Notes: generated from the letters alone by a model not told the origin. A stretch of DNA of 64,000 nt from Aerococcus sanguinicola (GCF_001543145.1 NZ_CP014160.1:1736001-1800000); one strand, 5' to 3'. Positions 35,541-44,833 are shown, counted from the stretch's first letter. Made by a program: numbers and translations.

Positions 35541-35793
35541 CCCCAAACTCCTCTCCTAACTTGTAGCCCTCTGTTTTTAATTGCTTGAGCCAGGTCGGAT
35601 CTTGACTCAAGCTTTGGAGGGACTGGAAATGCAGCTCTGCCTGGTCTAGCCTGGCTTGGGCAGCGTTAAGCTGGTCGATTTGAAGCTGCGTAGCGGTGAC
35701 TAAGTAATGGATCAAAAGACTGAGTAGGAAGAGGGAGGCCGCTGCTTCTACCAGCAAGTAGCCGCGCTTCCTAGTCATATTCTCGAATAACAT
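35494..35793 (-). CDS. comGE: Competence minor pseudopilin-like ComGE
   Basis: 99 residues from ATG 35793 (SD GGGAGG, 8-base spacer); the open frame reaches further up into comGD but has no SD there. Prepilin-like start MTRKRGYLLVEAAASLFLLSLLI with Glu at the conserved position, then a short helical and beta region. Named by order and N-terminal signature. Confidence 0.72.
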   Translation of the reverse strand: MLFENMTRKRGYLLVEAAASLFLLSLLIHYLVTATQLQIDQLNAAQARLDQAELHFQSLQSLSQDPTWLKQLKTEGYKLGEEFGDEETIYIQLLAEETF

Positions 35794-36205
35794 ACTGACT
35801 ACCTCCCATCTGAATTGTGACGCGGATATGTCCTTCAGGATGTTTGAAGTAGAGACTGCTTGGAGGAAGTTGTGTCTGGTAACCATTAAGGATAAGGTAG
35901 CTTGGCCGGTTTAACTTAAGCCCATCGTCCAGTTGAAAACTTTTAATCGGCTGGCTTTGGGTCGAATCCTGGTAGAAGTTAACCTGCTGGCTTATAGCAA
36001 CCATAAAAAAGCGCTCACCATTTAGATAGGCCCGCTTATAGCAGCGGTCGTAATAAGCCATCACGCTTTGGATTTGATTTCTGGCATGGAATTCTAAACT
36101 AATCAAGCGAAAGCCCTTCCAAGTTGCCAGGCTAATGGCGGCAACCACTAGCAGGGTCAGGGCCATTTCTAATAGGGTGAAGCCTGGCCTAGCGCTGGAT
36201 TTCAT
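35771..36205 (-). CDS. comGD: Competence pseudopilin ComGD
   Basis: 144 residues. Type IV prepilin cleavage site near the N-terminus, ARPG^FTLLEMALTLLVVAAI. The globular C-terminus includes YDRCYKRAYLNGERFFM. Minor pseudopilin of the DNA-uptake machine. Overlaps comGC by 17 bases. Confidence 0.88.
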   Translation of the reverse strand: MKSSARPGFTLLEMALTLLVVAAISLATWKGFRLISLEFHARNQIQSVMAYYDRCYKRAYLNGERFFMVAISQQVNFYQDSTQSQPIKSFQLDDGLKLNRPSYLILNGYQTQLPPSSLYFKHPEGHIRVTIQMGGSQYVIREYD

Positions 36206-36497
36206 TGAGACGGTCAGCCTGGTCTTGGCTGAGGTAGCCAGTTTCTACTAGTTCTTGGATGCTATTAGCTTCTCGCCCTTCATTGGTAAGAAAGAGGGAG
36301 GCTTGGGTTTCATAGGTGGTCAGTAGGGCTTCATCTCCCTGCGAGCGGATATTATCTCTTTGTTGGGCAATATTTGGAATAACCAGTAGTAAAAGAACAG
36401 CGATAACGAAGAGAACAATGATCATTTCTAAAAGCGTGAAGCCTCGTCGGTCACTGCTTTTGAGTTTTTTTAGATACTTTTTAATGGTGTGTCTCAT
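36189..36497 (-). CDS. comGC: Major competence pseudopilin ComGC
   Basis: 102 residues. Prepilin peptidase site RRG^FTLLEMIIVLFVIAVLLLLVIPNI, with the ComGC-specific NIAQQRDNIRSQGDEAL and the tail SIQELVETGYLSQDQADRL. It builds the pseudopilus that pulls DNA through the wall. Processing would require a ComC/PilD peptidase encoded elsewhere. Starts 4 bases inside comGB. Confidence 0.95.
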   Translation of the reverse strand: MRHTIKKYLKKLKSSDRRGFTLLEMIIVLFVIAVLLLLVIPNIAQQRDNIRSQGDEALLTTYETQASLFLTNEGREANSIQELVETGYLSQDQADRLNEIQR

Positions 36498-37576
36498 GCG
36501 TTTAAACCTCCTAGTAAATTGAGCATGGGTAACATTAGACTGAGATAAACGAGCAGGATGAGGAGGGCGACAAAGATAAAGAGGGCATTTTTAGCAATCT
36601 GGATGGCCTGCTGGCTCTTTGTAAAAAAGTCCTTAAGGCAGCGCTGGCTATAGAGGCGCATTTTGACTGCTAATTGATTCAGGTACTCGCCTTGAAGGAC
36701 TATGGCAGGGAATTCTTGGGTGAAGATACCTGCTTGACTTAAAATATCATCGGTCGCCCGACCTTCTTCCAAACGCTTGGCCATAAAATAACCAAAACTG
36801 TTTAAGAAATCCGATTCATTCTGCTCTTGAAAACTCTGGATAATCTCCTGGATGGGAAAGCCCAGAGCAAATAGCTGGCTAAATTCATAAGCAAAAAAAT
36901 AGGTATAATAGAGACGGAAGTAATGACCGATAAAGGGCAGGGCAACATAAATTTGAGCGCGTTTGAGCGCTGTTAATTTTTTTAGAAAATAATAAGTAAC
37001 TAAGCCGACGAGGCCGGTGATAAGGCTGCTGTAGACCAGGATGAGAGGTAGGTTCTCTAGGAAATAGCGGAGAAAAATGACTAAGGAAGACTCTTCGCCT
37101 GAACCCATCTCCTGGATCTGGGGGAGGAGAAAGGACCGCATGACAAAAAGCATACCTAGGATGAGGAATACTAAGAAAAAAGGGTAGGTTAAGGTTTGAC
37201 GGATCTGCTTGGTATTGGCTTCTCGTAATTTCAGATAGTTTGCGACTTCCATCAACTTATCAGCAAAAGCACCGTGGGCTTCTGCGATCTTAATTTGAAA
37301 GCGTTGGTTGCCTTGGAGTTTAAGGTGCTGGCAGGCTTCAGAGAAGCTCTTGCCCAAGAGGATATCATTTTCCATGGCTTGGAAAGTTGTAGCCTGCTTG
37401 GGGTAGACAATGCTTAGGAAGGGGAGGGTATCCTGTAAGGAGAAACCTTCCTTCAGCATCTCTGAAATGTAGCTGAGCACACTAGCTTGGAGCTGACTGG
37501 TCCAGCTGCTGGTAATTTCGTAATGGATAATTTTCTTCCAGGTAATATTCTTGGAAGGTTCTTTGACTGATGACAT
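36494..37576 (-). CDS. comGB: Competence type II/IV secretion membrane protein ComGB
   Basis: 360 residues, the GspF/PilC family with two T2SSF domains: GFSLQDTLPFL and KSFSEACQHL, repeated later as GFPIQEIIQSF. Three long transmembrane helices at about 135-160, 180-205 and 328-352. The SD AAAGGAGG stands 12 bases before the ATG, which lies 95 bases inside comGA; this overlap is long but the SD supports it. Confidence 0.93.
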   Translation of the reverse strand: MSSVKEPSKNITWKKIIHYEITSSWTSQLQASVLSYISEMLKEGFSLQDTLPFLSIVYPKQATTFQAMENDILLGKSFSEACQHLKLQGNQRFQIKIAEAHGAFADKLMEVANYLKLREANTKQIRQTLTYPFFLVFLILGMLFVMRSFLLPQIQEMGSGEESSLVIFLRYFLENLPLILVYSSLITGLVGLVTYYFLKKLTALKRAQIYVALPFIGHYFRLYYTYFFAYEFSQLFALGFPIQEIIQSFQEQNESDFLNSFGYFMAKRLEEGRATDDILSQAGIFTQEFPAIVLQGEYLNQLAVKMRLYSQRCLKDFFTKSQQAIQIAKNALFIFVALLILLVYLSLMLPMLNLLGGLNA

Positions 37577-38543
37577 CTTGTTCGCGGGCCTCCTTTAATT
37601 TTTGGTTCAGAGTGGTCATGCTTGGAGGAACTTGTCCGTGAACAACGACCGAAGCAATCGTTTGTCCAGCCATCCATTCGATTAAACAGATGCGGTCATG
37701 CTGACTAGGATGGGGCTTCTGACAGGGTACCAAGCGCTGGGAAGAGATAATGAGCAGGGTTTGGATGAGTTGCTCATTCGTGATGCCGAGCTCCTTTAGC
37801 CGACCAATAACGCCCACACAGTCCTTAGCATGGATCGTCGCCAGAACCAGGTGGCCAGTCAGGGCCGCGCGGATGGTCATGCGAGCCGTCTGGGCGTCAC
37901 GAATTTCGCCAATGAGTAAGATATCGGGATGGTGGCGTAGACTTGCTTTGATGAGCTGGTCATAGTCCACCCCAGCTGCTCGATTGATCTGTGTCTGGAG
38001 GAAACGGTCGTCCTTAATTTCAACAGGGTCTTCCATGGTAATAACCGACCGCCGTTTCTTTTCATAGTTTTCCCTCAGTAATTCATACATGGTAGTCGTT
38101 TTTCCTGAACTGACTGGACCAGAGAAGATGATCAGGCCGCTTTGTTTTTGCATAGCGCTCGAGAGGGCGCGATAGCTGGAGGGATCCAAGTCTTCGAGGA
38201 AGGGCTTGTGGTCTTTTTGGGAGTAGAGCAAGCGGATAACCAAGGACTCTTCCAGGCGGTAATTAGCAATACTAGAGAGCCTTAATTCGATCGGGTCTTC
38301 ACCCTCTTGGTAAACGAAGCTGCCGTCTTGGGGTATGCGACGCTCGCCGGTATCCATATTGCTGCGGTACTTTAAGAAACGGATGAGTCGGAGTCCTATT
38401 TCATCCGTTAAAGTCATGATTTCTTCAATGCCCGTAGCGGTTCGCAAGAGCACTTGATAGTGATCGCTCTGAGGGAAGATTTGAATATCTTCTGACTGAA
38501 CCTGTCGGGCGCGTGCAATCACCTCTTCAAATAAATTTTCCAT
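37482..38543 (-). CDS. comGA: Competence assembly ATPase ComGA
   Basis: 353 residues, GspE/PilB family traffic ATPase. Walker A GPVSSGKTTTMYEL, Asp box TMEDPVEI, Walker B HPDILLIGEIRDAQTA and His box HLVLATIHAKD. It lacks the N1 domain of full-length PilB, as usual for ComGA. Powers pseudopilus assembly from the cytoplasmic face. First gene of the comG operon and divergent from pepP. No ComK or ComX box recognised in the 160-base upstream region. Confidence 0.95.
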   Translation of the reverse strand: MENLFEEVIARARQVQSEDIQIFPQSDHYQVLLRTATGIEEIMTLTDEIGLRLIRFLKYRSNMDTGERRIPQDGSFVYQEGEDPIELRLSSIANYRLEESLVIRLLYSQKDHKPFLEDLDPSSYRALSSAMQKQSGLIIFSGPVSSGKTTTMYELLRENYEKKRRSVITMEDPVEIKDDRFLQTQINRAAGVDYDQLIKASLRHHPDILLIGEIRDAQTARMTIRAALTGHLVLATIHAKDCVGVIGRLKELGITNEQLIQTLLIISSQRLVPCQKPHPSQHDRICLIEWMAGQTIASVVVHGQVPPSMTTLNQKLKEAREQDVISQRTFQEYYLEENYPLRNYQQLDQSAPS

Positions 38544-38659
38544 AAGAAACTCCTTTCATTTTTATCGGTCATAGATATATAAACGCCTCAGATCAAAAAT
38601 TCACTAAGTCATATTAAAAAAGTAAAAGAACGATTCATTTTTTGAAGTGGATTTATCTA

Positions 38660-38668
38660 TGTTATAAT
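38660..38668 (+). promoter_or_regulatory. Extended -10 promoter of pepP
   Basis: TGTTATAAT, with a TTGAAG-like -35 only 15 bases upstream. Lies 35 bases before pepP. Confidence 0.5.
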
Positions 38669-38703
38669 AAATTCATAGATGTTTTAGAGAAGAAGGTGTC
38701 TTA

Positions 38704-39783
38704 ATGAAGAGACGAATTAAAAAATTACAGGACTTACTTAAAGAAGAAGATATCAAGGCCTTCTATGTCAGCAATCCTTATAATATCCGCTATCTCAGTG
38801 GTTTCACGGGGACCTCAGCTAAAGTCCTTGTGACCCAGGAGAAAGCTTATCTTATTACTGATTTTCGCTACCGTGAGCAAGCGGAAAGCCAGTGCCCTGA
38901 TCTTGAAGTCGTGATTGCCGGGGGTTCAGCGAGTCAGGATTCACCCCTGGCCTTTATCAAACGCACGCTCAATGCTATTTCTTGTGACCACTTGGCCTTT
39001 GAAGATGAGGACGTTTCAGTTGCAAGCTATATGGCCCTCGATGAAGCTTTAGAAATTGATCTAGTGCCATTTTCGGGTGCGATTGAAGTGCTCAGACAAT
39101 TCAAGGACGAAGAAGAAATCGCTCTAATTGAAAAGGCTTGTGAGATTGCCGTTCAGACTTATGACTTCATGCTCAATGAAGTGAAGGTCGGTATGACAGA
39201 AATTGAACTTGCTAATGCTATCGACTTCCACATGCGAAGTTTAGGTGCTTCTGGCGTTTCCTTCGATACCATTGTGGCGTCAGGCTTACGGTCAGCTATG
39301 CCACACGGTGTAGCGAGTCAGAAAAAAATTGAGCAAGGTGACTTGATTACAGTAGACTATGGCTGCTACTACCAAGGTTACTGTTCCGATATGACGCGGA
39401 CCTTTGCCTTGGGGGATCCAGGCGCCAAATTAAAAGAAATCTATCCCATTGTCCAAGAAGCCAACCGCCGGGTCAGCCAAGCTGCCCGACCAGGAATCAG
39501 CGGCCAGGCTTTGGATGCTGTCGCCAGAGACTATATCAGTCAAGCTGGCTACGGCGACGCTTTTGGCCATTCGCTAGGCCACAGCATTGGCTTAGAAATC
39601 CATGAAGCTCCCAATGCCAGCCCATCTTACGATGAAGCCCTTCAAGTGGGCCAACTGATTACCAATGAACCGGGGATTTATCTAGAAGGCATTGGTGGGG
39701 TCCGCATTGAAGATGACCTAGTCATTACTGAAGAAGGTAACCGCATCTTAACCCCAGCTAGCCGCGAATTAATTATTCTCTAA
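38704..39783 (+). CDS. pepP: Xaa-Pro aminopeptidase (M24 family)
   Basis: 359 residues. A creatinase-type N-terminal domain (1-125) precedes the pita-bread catalytic domain. Metal ligands are visible in ITVDYGCYYQGYCSDMTRTF (two Asp), GHSLGHSIGLEIHE (His), TNEPGIYLEG (Glu) and GGVRIEDDLV (Glu). Removes N-terminal residues before proline. Immediately upstream of efp, a pairing widely conserved in Firmicutes (papA-efp), where both deal with proline-containing proteins. Confidence 0.95.
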   Translation: MKRRIKKLQDLLKEEDIKAFYVSNPYNIRYLSGFTGTSAKVLVTQEKAYLITDFRYREQAESQCPDLEVVIAGGSASQDSPLAFIKRTLNAISCDHLAFEDEDVSVASYMALDEALEIDLVPFSGAIEVLRQFKDEEEIALIEKACEIAVQTYDFMLNEVKVGMTEIELANAIDFHMRSLGASGVSFDTIVASGLRSAMPHGVASQKKIEQGDLITVDYGCYYQGYCSDMTRTFALGDPGAKLKEIYPIVQEANRRVSQAARPGISGQALDAVARDYISQAGYGDAFGHSLGHSIGLEIHEAPNASPSYDEALQVGQLITNEPGIYLEGIGGVRIEDDLVITEEGNRILTPASRELIIL

Positions 39784-39803
39784 ATTAAAATAAAATAAGG
39801 ATA

Positions 39804-39831
39804 TTTGTTCGCTAGTTGGCTTTTATATGAT
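39804..39831 (+). promoter_or_regulatory. Possible efp promoter
   Basis: TTTGTT (39804-39809), a 16-base spacer and TATGAT (39826-39831) in the pepP-efp gap. Plausible but weak -35. Confidence 0.35.
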
Positions 39832-39869
39832 AAGATTAGTTATAACGTATTTGAATTGGAGGACGAGTT

Positions 39870-40427
39870 ATGATTACAACAAATGATTTTAAAAACGGCT
39901 TAACCATTAAAGATGGCGATACACTCTACCGCATCGTGGATTTTCAACACGTTAAGCCAGGTAAGGGGAGTGCCTTTGTTCGCTCTAAATTAAAAAATCT
40001 ACGGACAGGTGCGCTTCTCGATAAGACTTGGCGCGCTGGCGAAAAAGTAGAAACTGCTCATATTGACAATGATGCCATGCAATATCTTTATGCTTCTGGG
40101 GATATGCATGTTTTCATGGATAATCAAACTTTTGAACAAATTGAAATTCCAAGCGAACAGATTGAAGAAGAACTGAAGTACTTATTAGAAAATATGGAAG
40201 TTCAAGTAACCTCTTATGAAGGTGAAATCTTAGGGGTTAGCCTGCCAACAACAGTAGAATTAGAAGTTAAACAAACAGAACCCGGTATCAAGGGGGATAC
40301 AGCCTCAGGTGGTAGCAAGCCAGCTACTATGGAAACAGGTTTGGTGGTTAATGTCCCATTTTTCGTTAACGAGGGAGACCATCTGATCATCAACACCAAT
40401 GACGGAGAATATGTATCACGCGCTTAA
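39870..40427 (+). CDS. efp: Elongation factor P
   Basis: 185 residues, three OB/KOW domains. The modified-loop region [17 protein letters not shown] places Lys32 at the tip, as in the Firmicute type that is modified differently from beta-lysylated enterobacterial EF-P. The C-terminal signature [27 protein letters not shown] is present. Rescues ribosomes stalled at polyproline. SD GGAGG. Begins the efp-gls24-nusB run. Confidence 0.98.
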   Translation: MITTNDFKNGLTIKDGDTLYRIVDFQHVKPGKGSAFVRSKLKNLRTGALLDKTWRAGEKVETAHIDNDAMQYLYASGDMHVFMDNQTFEQIEIPSEQIEEELKYLLENMEVQVTSYEGEILGVSLPTTVELEVKQTEPGIKGDTASGGSKPATMETGLVVNVPFFVNEGDHLIINTNDGEYVSRA

Positions 40428-40460
40428 GCTTGTAAAATAGAGAGTGGGGGGAATGTGAAC

Positions 40461-40820
40461 ATGGCAGAACGAACGGGAATGCTAACAGCTGAAGACCAGG
40501 CTTGTCTCGGTTCTTTCAACATTGCACCAAAAGTTATCGAAGATATTGCAAGCCAGGCTTGTAGAGATTTTGAAGAAGTAAACTTGCTTTCTTCTTGGCG
40601 TGCCAATTTTAATGACTGGATGAACCGTGACCAAGCGGTAATCCTCTATCAGAATGAGGACCATGAGATCTTTTTGGAAATTGCACTTTCCTTAAAGTAT
40701 GGTGTCAATGTGCCAGAAACCATGACCCGCTTGCAACAACACGTGTTCGAAGAAGTTTATTTTATGACAGATGTACAACTTGACGCTATCAATATTAAAG
40801 TGACTGAACTTAATATTTAG
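40461..40820 (+). CDS. Asp23/Gls24 family protein (YqhY-like)
   Basis: 119 residues from ATG 40461, with the GGGGGG SD 9 bases upstream (GTG at 40455 is too close). DUF322 pattern: NIAPKVIEDIASQACRDFEEV, VNVPETMTRLQQHVFEEV, then VQLDAINIKVTEL. In Bacillus the equivalent YqhY lies in the accB-accC-yqhY-nusB region and affects fatty-acid synthesis. Placed here between efp and nusB, consistent with that identity. Internal residues 42-70 (WRANFNDWMNRDQAVI) look divergent from the family. Confidence 0.78.
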   Translation: MAERTGMLTAEDQACLGSFNIAPKVIEDIASQACRDFEEVNLLSSWRANFNDWMNRDQAVILYQNEDHEIFLEIALSLKYGVNVPETMTRLQQHVFEEVYFMTDVQLDAINIKVTELNI

Positions 40821-40842
40821 GATAGGGTCTGAAGCTTAAAGG

Positions 40843-41403
40843 ATGAATAAAGGAATGAAATTAGGCACTTCACAAATTAGAGAAATTGCTCTCCTAGTTC
40901 TCTACCAGCAAGCATTAAATCCGGAACTGGCTCCAGAAGCATGTATGACTTATGTTCTAGAAAACTTAGACCAGTTGAAGCAGGTCGTTAAGTATGAGGA
41001 AGTCGATGAAGAGGGATTAGAAGCGCTCAAAGATAAAGAACAATTTTTCGAAAAACAGCAACAAAGCCCTAGCAAAGGCAATGATTTTACGGCAATTGAT
41101 TTTGAAGAGGGGGAAGAACTTCCTCCCTATCTCTTACAATTAGTTTCTGGTGTTCTGGCCAACCAAGAAGCCATTGATGCGAGGTTGGACCAGTCTATCT
41201 CAGGTAAATGGTCAGTCAAACGTTTGGAAAAAATTAATTTAGCTATCTTACGTCTAGCTCTATATGAAATGTTCTACGTTGCAGAAGACCGGGTTCCTAA
41301 GGTAGTAGCGGTTAATGAGGCGATTGAACTCGCCAAACGCTATTCGGACGACCGGTCGCGACGCTTTATTAATGGTGTTTTGTCAAATACAATGGAAAAA
41401 TAA
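40843..41403 (+). CDS. nusB: Transcription antitermination protein NusB
   Basis: 186 residues, longer than the usual 130-150 because of an acidic insertion at about 45-90 (EEVDEEGLEALKDKEQFFEKQ). Conserved features: REIALLVLYQ at the N-terminus and the C-terminal WSVKRLEKINLAILRLALYEM with PKVVAVNEAIELAKRYSDDRSRRFINGVL. Acts with NusE on boxA RNA for rRNA antitermination. Confidence 0.95.
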   Translation: MNKGMKLGTSQIREIALLVLYQQALNPELAPEACMTYVLENLDQLKQVVKYEEVDEEGLEALKDKEQFFEKQQQSPSKGNDFTAIDFEEGEELPPYLLQLVSGVLANQEAIDARLDQSISGKWSVKRLEKINLAILRLALYEMFYVAEDRVPKVVAVNEAIELAKRYSDDRSRRFINGVLSNTMEK

Positions 41404-41478
41404 AAATGACCTTGAGGATTAATTCAATCACTGGGATGTCCCAGACTGCTTAAAAATATAAGAAATGAGGAACAGAAA

Positions 41479-42324
41479 ATGATTGAAATTTATTCTAAAG
41501 ATTATGTGAAAGAGCAAAAGAAAAAAATGGCTGAACGTGTTGAGGCCCTAAAGGCAAAAGGTATTCATCCCTCGATGACAACTTTCTTAGTCCAAGGACG
41601 CAGCGCTAATGCCCAATACGCTAAAGTAAAAGGCCGCTTTGCGGAAACTGTTGGCGTGGACTACCACTTAGTTGAACTAGACGCTGAAACCACTACGGAA
41701 GATCTTATTAAGGCAATTGAAGAGAAAAACCAAGATCCTAATACCCATGGGATTATGGTTGAAATGCCTCTGCCTGAACATATCGACGAGTCTCAAATTC
41801 GTGTGGCCCTAGATCCTAATAAGGATGTAGACGCTCTCCATCCTATCCATTTAGGTAACTTACTCCACCAGCGTCCTTCAACTATCCCCAATACTCCTTT
41901 GGCTGCGATGAAAATGCTCGAACTAGCAGATACTGAATTCAAAGGTAAAGACTGCGTGGTGATTGGTAACAGTACGGTTGTTGGCCGTCCATTGGCTGAA
42001 CTCTTAGAGCAAAAAGAAGCAACGGTTACCCTCTGCCATATCTTCACCAATGATACGGCTAAATTTACGCGTGAAGCTGACATTGTCTGTTCCGCAACGG
42101 GCGTGCCCCATCTTGTGACTGAAGATATGATTAAAGAAGGGGCGACTGTCGTTGATATTGGGACAACCTATACCGAAGATGGCAAACTCTTAGGTGATGT
42201 GGATTATGAAAATGTTGCCCCTAAGACACGGGCGATAACCCCAGTTCCAGGTGGTGTAGGCCCTGTTACCCAAGTGATGCTTTTTGATCAAATGATTACG
42301 CGATTAGAAAAAGAGGCAAATTAA
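41479..42324 (+). CDS. folD: Methylenetetrahydrofolate dehydrogenase/cyclohydrolase
   Basis: 281 residues, bifunctional enzyme of one-carbon metabolism. The catalytic region is recognisable but drifted: LVQGRSANAQYAKVKGRFAETVGVDY where most FolD have a YxxxK motif; here Y-A-K-V-K keeps Tyr and Lys. PLPEHIDESQI, KDVDALHP and the NADP-site GNSTVVGRPLAELL follow, then PVPGGVGPVTQVML. The stop overlaps the xseA start (TAATG). SD GAGGAA. Confidence 0.95.
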   Translation: MIEIYSKDYVKEQKKKMAERVEALKAKGIHPSMTTFLVQGRSANAQYAKVKGRFAETVGVDYHLVELDAETTTEDLIKAIEEKNQDPNTHGIMVEMPLPEHIDESQIRVALDPNKDVDALHPIHLGNLLHQRPSTIPNTPLAAMKMLELADTEFKGKDCVVIGNSTVVGRPLAELLEQKEATVTLCHIFTNDTAKFTREADIVCSATGVPHLVTEDMIKEGATVVDIGTTYTEDGKLLGDVDYENVAPKTRAITPVPGGVGPVTQVMLFDQMITRLEKEAN

Positions 42325-43700
42325 TGACGCAAGGTAAATACTTGACAGTGAGCCAGCTCACCCAGTATATCAAAGCTAAATTTACCCGAGATCCTTACTT
42401 AGAGACAGTCTATCTCACGGGTGAAATTTCTGGTTACCGGTCGCGGGGCAAGGCAAACAATCAGTATTTCAGCATAAAAGATGATAATGCGCTGATTTCG
42501 GCTGTGATTTTTCGCGGCCGATTTCAGCGTATTCCTTTTGACCTTGAAGAAGGGATGAAAGTTCTAGTTAAAGGAAGGGTGGGGCTCTATGAAAAGCAAG
42601 GCTCCTATCAACTTTATGTTGAAGACATCCAACCTGATGGGATTGGGTCTTTTTATATCGCCTACCAACAGCTCAAAGACAAATTAAGTAAGGAAGGTCT
42701 TTTTAATTTTGAACGCAAGGCGCTTCCTCCCTATCCTAAAAAAATTGCCGTAGTCACCTCACCCACGGGCTCTGTGGTTCGCGATATTATAACGACTGTC
42801 CGTCGGCGCTATCCCATTGTTGAAATTGTGGTCTATCCCACAGTAGTTCAGGGCGACCGGGCCAAGGACAGTATCGTTAACAATCTCAAACGTGCGGACC
42901 AGACTGGGGCCTATGATGTGATTATTGTCGGACGGGGCGGCGGCTCGATTGAAGACTTGTGGTGTTTCAATGAAGAAGAAGTCGCACGGACGATTGTTGC
43001 CTGTAAGACCCCCGTTATCTCTTCGGTCGGCCACGAAACGGACTACAGCTTAGCCGATGAAGCGGCCGACCGGCGCGCACCGACGCCGACTGCTGCCGCC
43101 GAACTAGCAACGCCGGTTCTCTTAGCAGATTTGGTCTTTCGGATCCAAGAACTTAGAAAACGTCTCTATACTGTCCAGGGCCAGCGTTTGAAGTATTACA
43201 GGCAGCGACTAGCTAGTAGCCAGCAGTCCTATATTTTTACCCAGCCACAGAAACTTTACGATGGCTATCGGATGAAACTGATCGGCTTGGAAGGCGACTT
43301 GCAAGCTAACTTGCAGCAAAAATTAAAGAGCCAGCAGGACCAGGTACGCCGTCTAAAAGACTTGCTAGCTAAATATAACCCACGCTATCAGCTCTTACAG
43401 TCCAAGCACCTCTATCAACAGACGAGTCAGAAGCTTGCCCAGGCCTTTGCCGACCAAGTGAAAAAGAAGGACCAAGATTTGCACCGACTTGTTACCCAAT
43501 TGGACTTGTTGTCCCCTCTCAAACGTCTGTCAGGAGGCTATGCCTATCTGAGTAAGGATGGCCAGCATGTTAACAGCGTGCAGGACCTCCAAGCTGGCGA
43601 TCATTTAGAAGTTCAACTACTCGATGGTCAAGTTTTCGCTCAGGTTGACCGGATTGAAGAGGCTTCCTTATGGGATAAAGAAGATAAAAAGGAGAATTAG
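42324..43700 (+). CDS. xseA: Exodeoxyribonuclease VII large subunit
   Basis: 458 residues. N-terminal OB fold (LTVSQLTQYIKAKF, VYLTGEISGYR), the catalytic domain with VVTSPTGSVVRDIITTVRRRYP, VGRGGGSIEDLWCFNEE and VGHETDYSLADEAADRRAPTPTAAAE, then a long coiled coil (about 270-400). Single-strand exonuclease acting with XseB. Co-translated with folD. Confidence 0.97.
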   Translation: MTQGKYLTVSQLTQYIKAKFTRDPYLETVYLTGEISGYRSRGKANNQYFSIKDDNALISAVIFRGRFQRIPFDLEEGMKVLVKGRVGLYEKQGSYQLYVEDIQPDGIGSFYIAYQQLKDKLSKEGLFNFERKALPPYPKKIAVVTSPTGSVVRDIITTVRRRYPIVEIVVYPTVVQGDRAKDSIVNNLKRADQTGAYDVIIVGRGGGSIEDLWCFNEEEVARTIVACKTPVISSVGHETDYSLADEAADRRAPTPTAAAELATPVLLADLVFRIQELRKRLYTVQGQRLKYYRQRLASSQQSYIFTQPQKLYDGYRMKLIGLEGDLQANLQQKLKSQQDQVRRLKDLLAKYNPRYQLLQSKHLYQQTSQKLAQAFADQVKKKDQDLHRLVTQLDLLSPLKRLSGGYAYLSKDGQHVNSVQDLQAGDHLEVQLLDGQVFAQVDRIEEASLWDKEDKKEN

Positions 43701-43701
43701 A

Positions 43702-43932
43702 ATGGCAATTGACTTAGAAAATTTGACATTTGAACAAGCCATGGCAAAATTAGAAGAAATTGTTGCTAAATTACAGAACGGGGATATTCCCCTAGCTGAC
43801 TCCATGACTTATTTCCAGGACGGAATGGCCCTAAGCAAGTACTGTAATGACAGCTTGCAAGAGGCTGAGGAGACCATGGTTAAATTGATGAACGAGAATG
43901 ATGAACTCGAAGACTTTGATAAGCAAGGGTAG
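43702..43932 (+). CDS. xseB: Exodeoxyribonuclease VII small subunit
   Basis: 76 residues from ATG 43702 (SD AAGGAG), one base after the xseA stop. FEQAMAKLEEIVAKLQNGDIPLADSMTYFQDGM is the family signature. The longer open frame into xseA is not used. Binds the XseA coiled coil. Confidence 0.95.
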   Translation: MAIDLENLTFEQAMAKLEEIVAKLQNGDIPLADSMTYFQDGMALSKYCNDSLQEAEETMVKLMNENDELEDFDKQG

Positions 43933-43939
43933 GGATAAG

Positions 43940-44812
43940 ATGAATTTACAAGACTTTAGGCGGTCTTATGCAGCTGCCTTTGAAGAGGCCCTGTTAGAAG
44001 AATTTCCTGAACAAGACGCCACTAGCATCCACCCCAGTATCCGTTATAGTTTAACAAATGGTGGTAAGAGACTCCGTCCCTTCTTTATTTTGGCTCTTGT
44101 CCAGGCTTTCGGTGGAGACCCTAAGTCAGCCTTTAGCCTGGCCAAGGCGATCGAATATATCCATTGCTATTCACTGATCCACGACGATTTACCTGCCATG
44201 GATGATGATGATTATCGCCGGGGAAAACCAAGTAACCACAAAGCTTTCGATGAAGCAACGGCTATTCTAGCTGGCGATGCCCTGCAGGCTAAGGCTTTTG
44301 AAGTGATCAGTCAGGATACTGATCTAGCAGCTGAAAGTCGGGTCAGCTTACTCGCCCAATTAGCCAAAGCTGCTGGGGACCAGGGAATGGTGGCTGGCCA
44401 GATGAAGGATATCATTTATGAAGGGCAAAAAGTTAGCTTGGCTCAATTGAAAGCTTTATACGACCAAAAAACCGGGGCCTTGATTCGCTTTAGTCTCCAG
44501 GCCCCCCTTGGACTGGTCCAAGTCAGTGACCAAACCAAGCTTGAAATGGCTAGTTTTGCTCAAGCCTATGCCCTTGCCTTCCAGATCCAAAATGACCTCC
44601 AAGAAGTCTTGTGGACAGATGAAGAACGAGGAAAACACACCCATTCTGACCAGGAGCTGGAAAAGAATACTTATCCAGCGCTCCTGGGCCTAGAAGCTGC
44701 CCAAGAGGCCTTGAGGGGAGAAATCAAACGCTGTGAAGAAATACTAAGTCGCTTAGAAGAAGTCATGGATACTACTTTGATCCGCGATTTTCTCGATTAT
44801 TTGAAAGTTTAA
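43940..44812 (+). CDS. ispA: Polyprenyl (farnesyl/geranyl) diphosphate synthase with altered second Asp-rich motif
   Basis: 290 residues from ATG 43940 (SD AGGGATA; the frame upstream overlaps xseB without an SD). First aspartate-rich motif HDDLPAMDDDDYRRGKP, GGKRLRP and GDALQAKAFE are intact. The second motif, normally DDxxD (for example QIxDDILD), reads FQIQNDLQEV: Asn218-Asp219-Leu-Gln-Glu222, so the first Asp is Asn and the last Asp is Glu. This motif binds Mg2+ and isopentenyl diphosphate. Position between xseB and tlyA is the classical ispA location. Confidence 0.92.
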   Translation: MNLQDFRRSYAAAFEEALLEEFPEQDATSIHPSIRYSLTNGGKRLRPFFILALVQAFGGDPKSAFSLAKAIEYIHCYSLIHDDLPAMDDDDYRRGKPSNHKAFDEATAILAGDALQAKAFEVISQDTDLAAESRVSLLAQLAKAAGDQGMVAGQMKDIIYEGQKVSLAQLKALYDQKTGALIRFSLQAPLGLVQVSDQTKLEMASFAQAYALAFQIQNDLQEVLWTDEERGKHTHSDQELEKNTYPALLGLEAAQEALRGEIKRCEEILSRLEEVMDTTLIRDFLDYLKV

Positions 44813-44833
44813 GCATGAGGAGATAGGAGAAAG

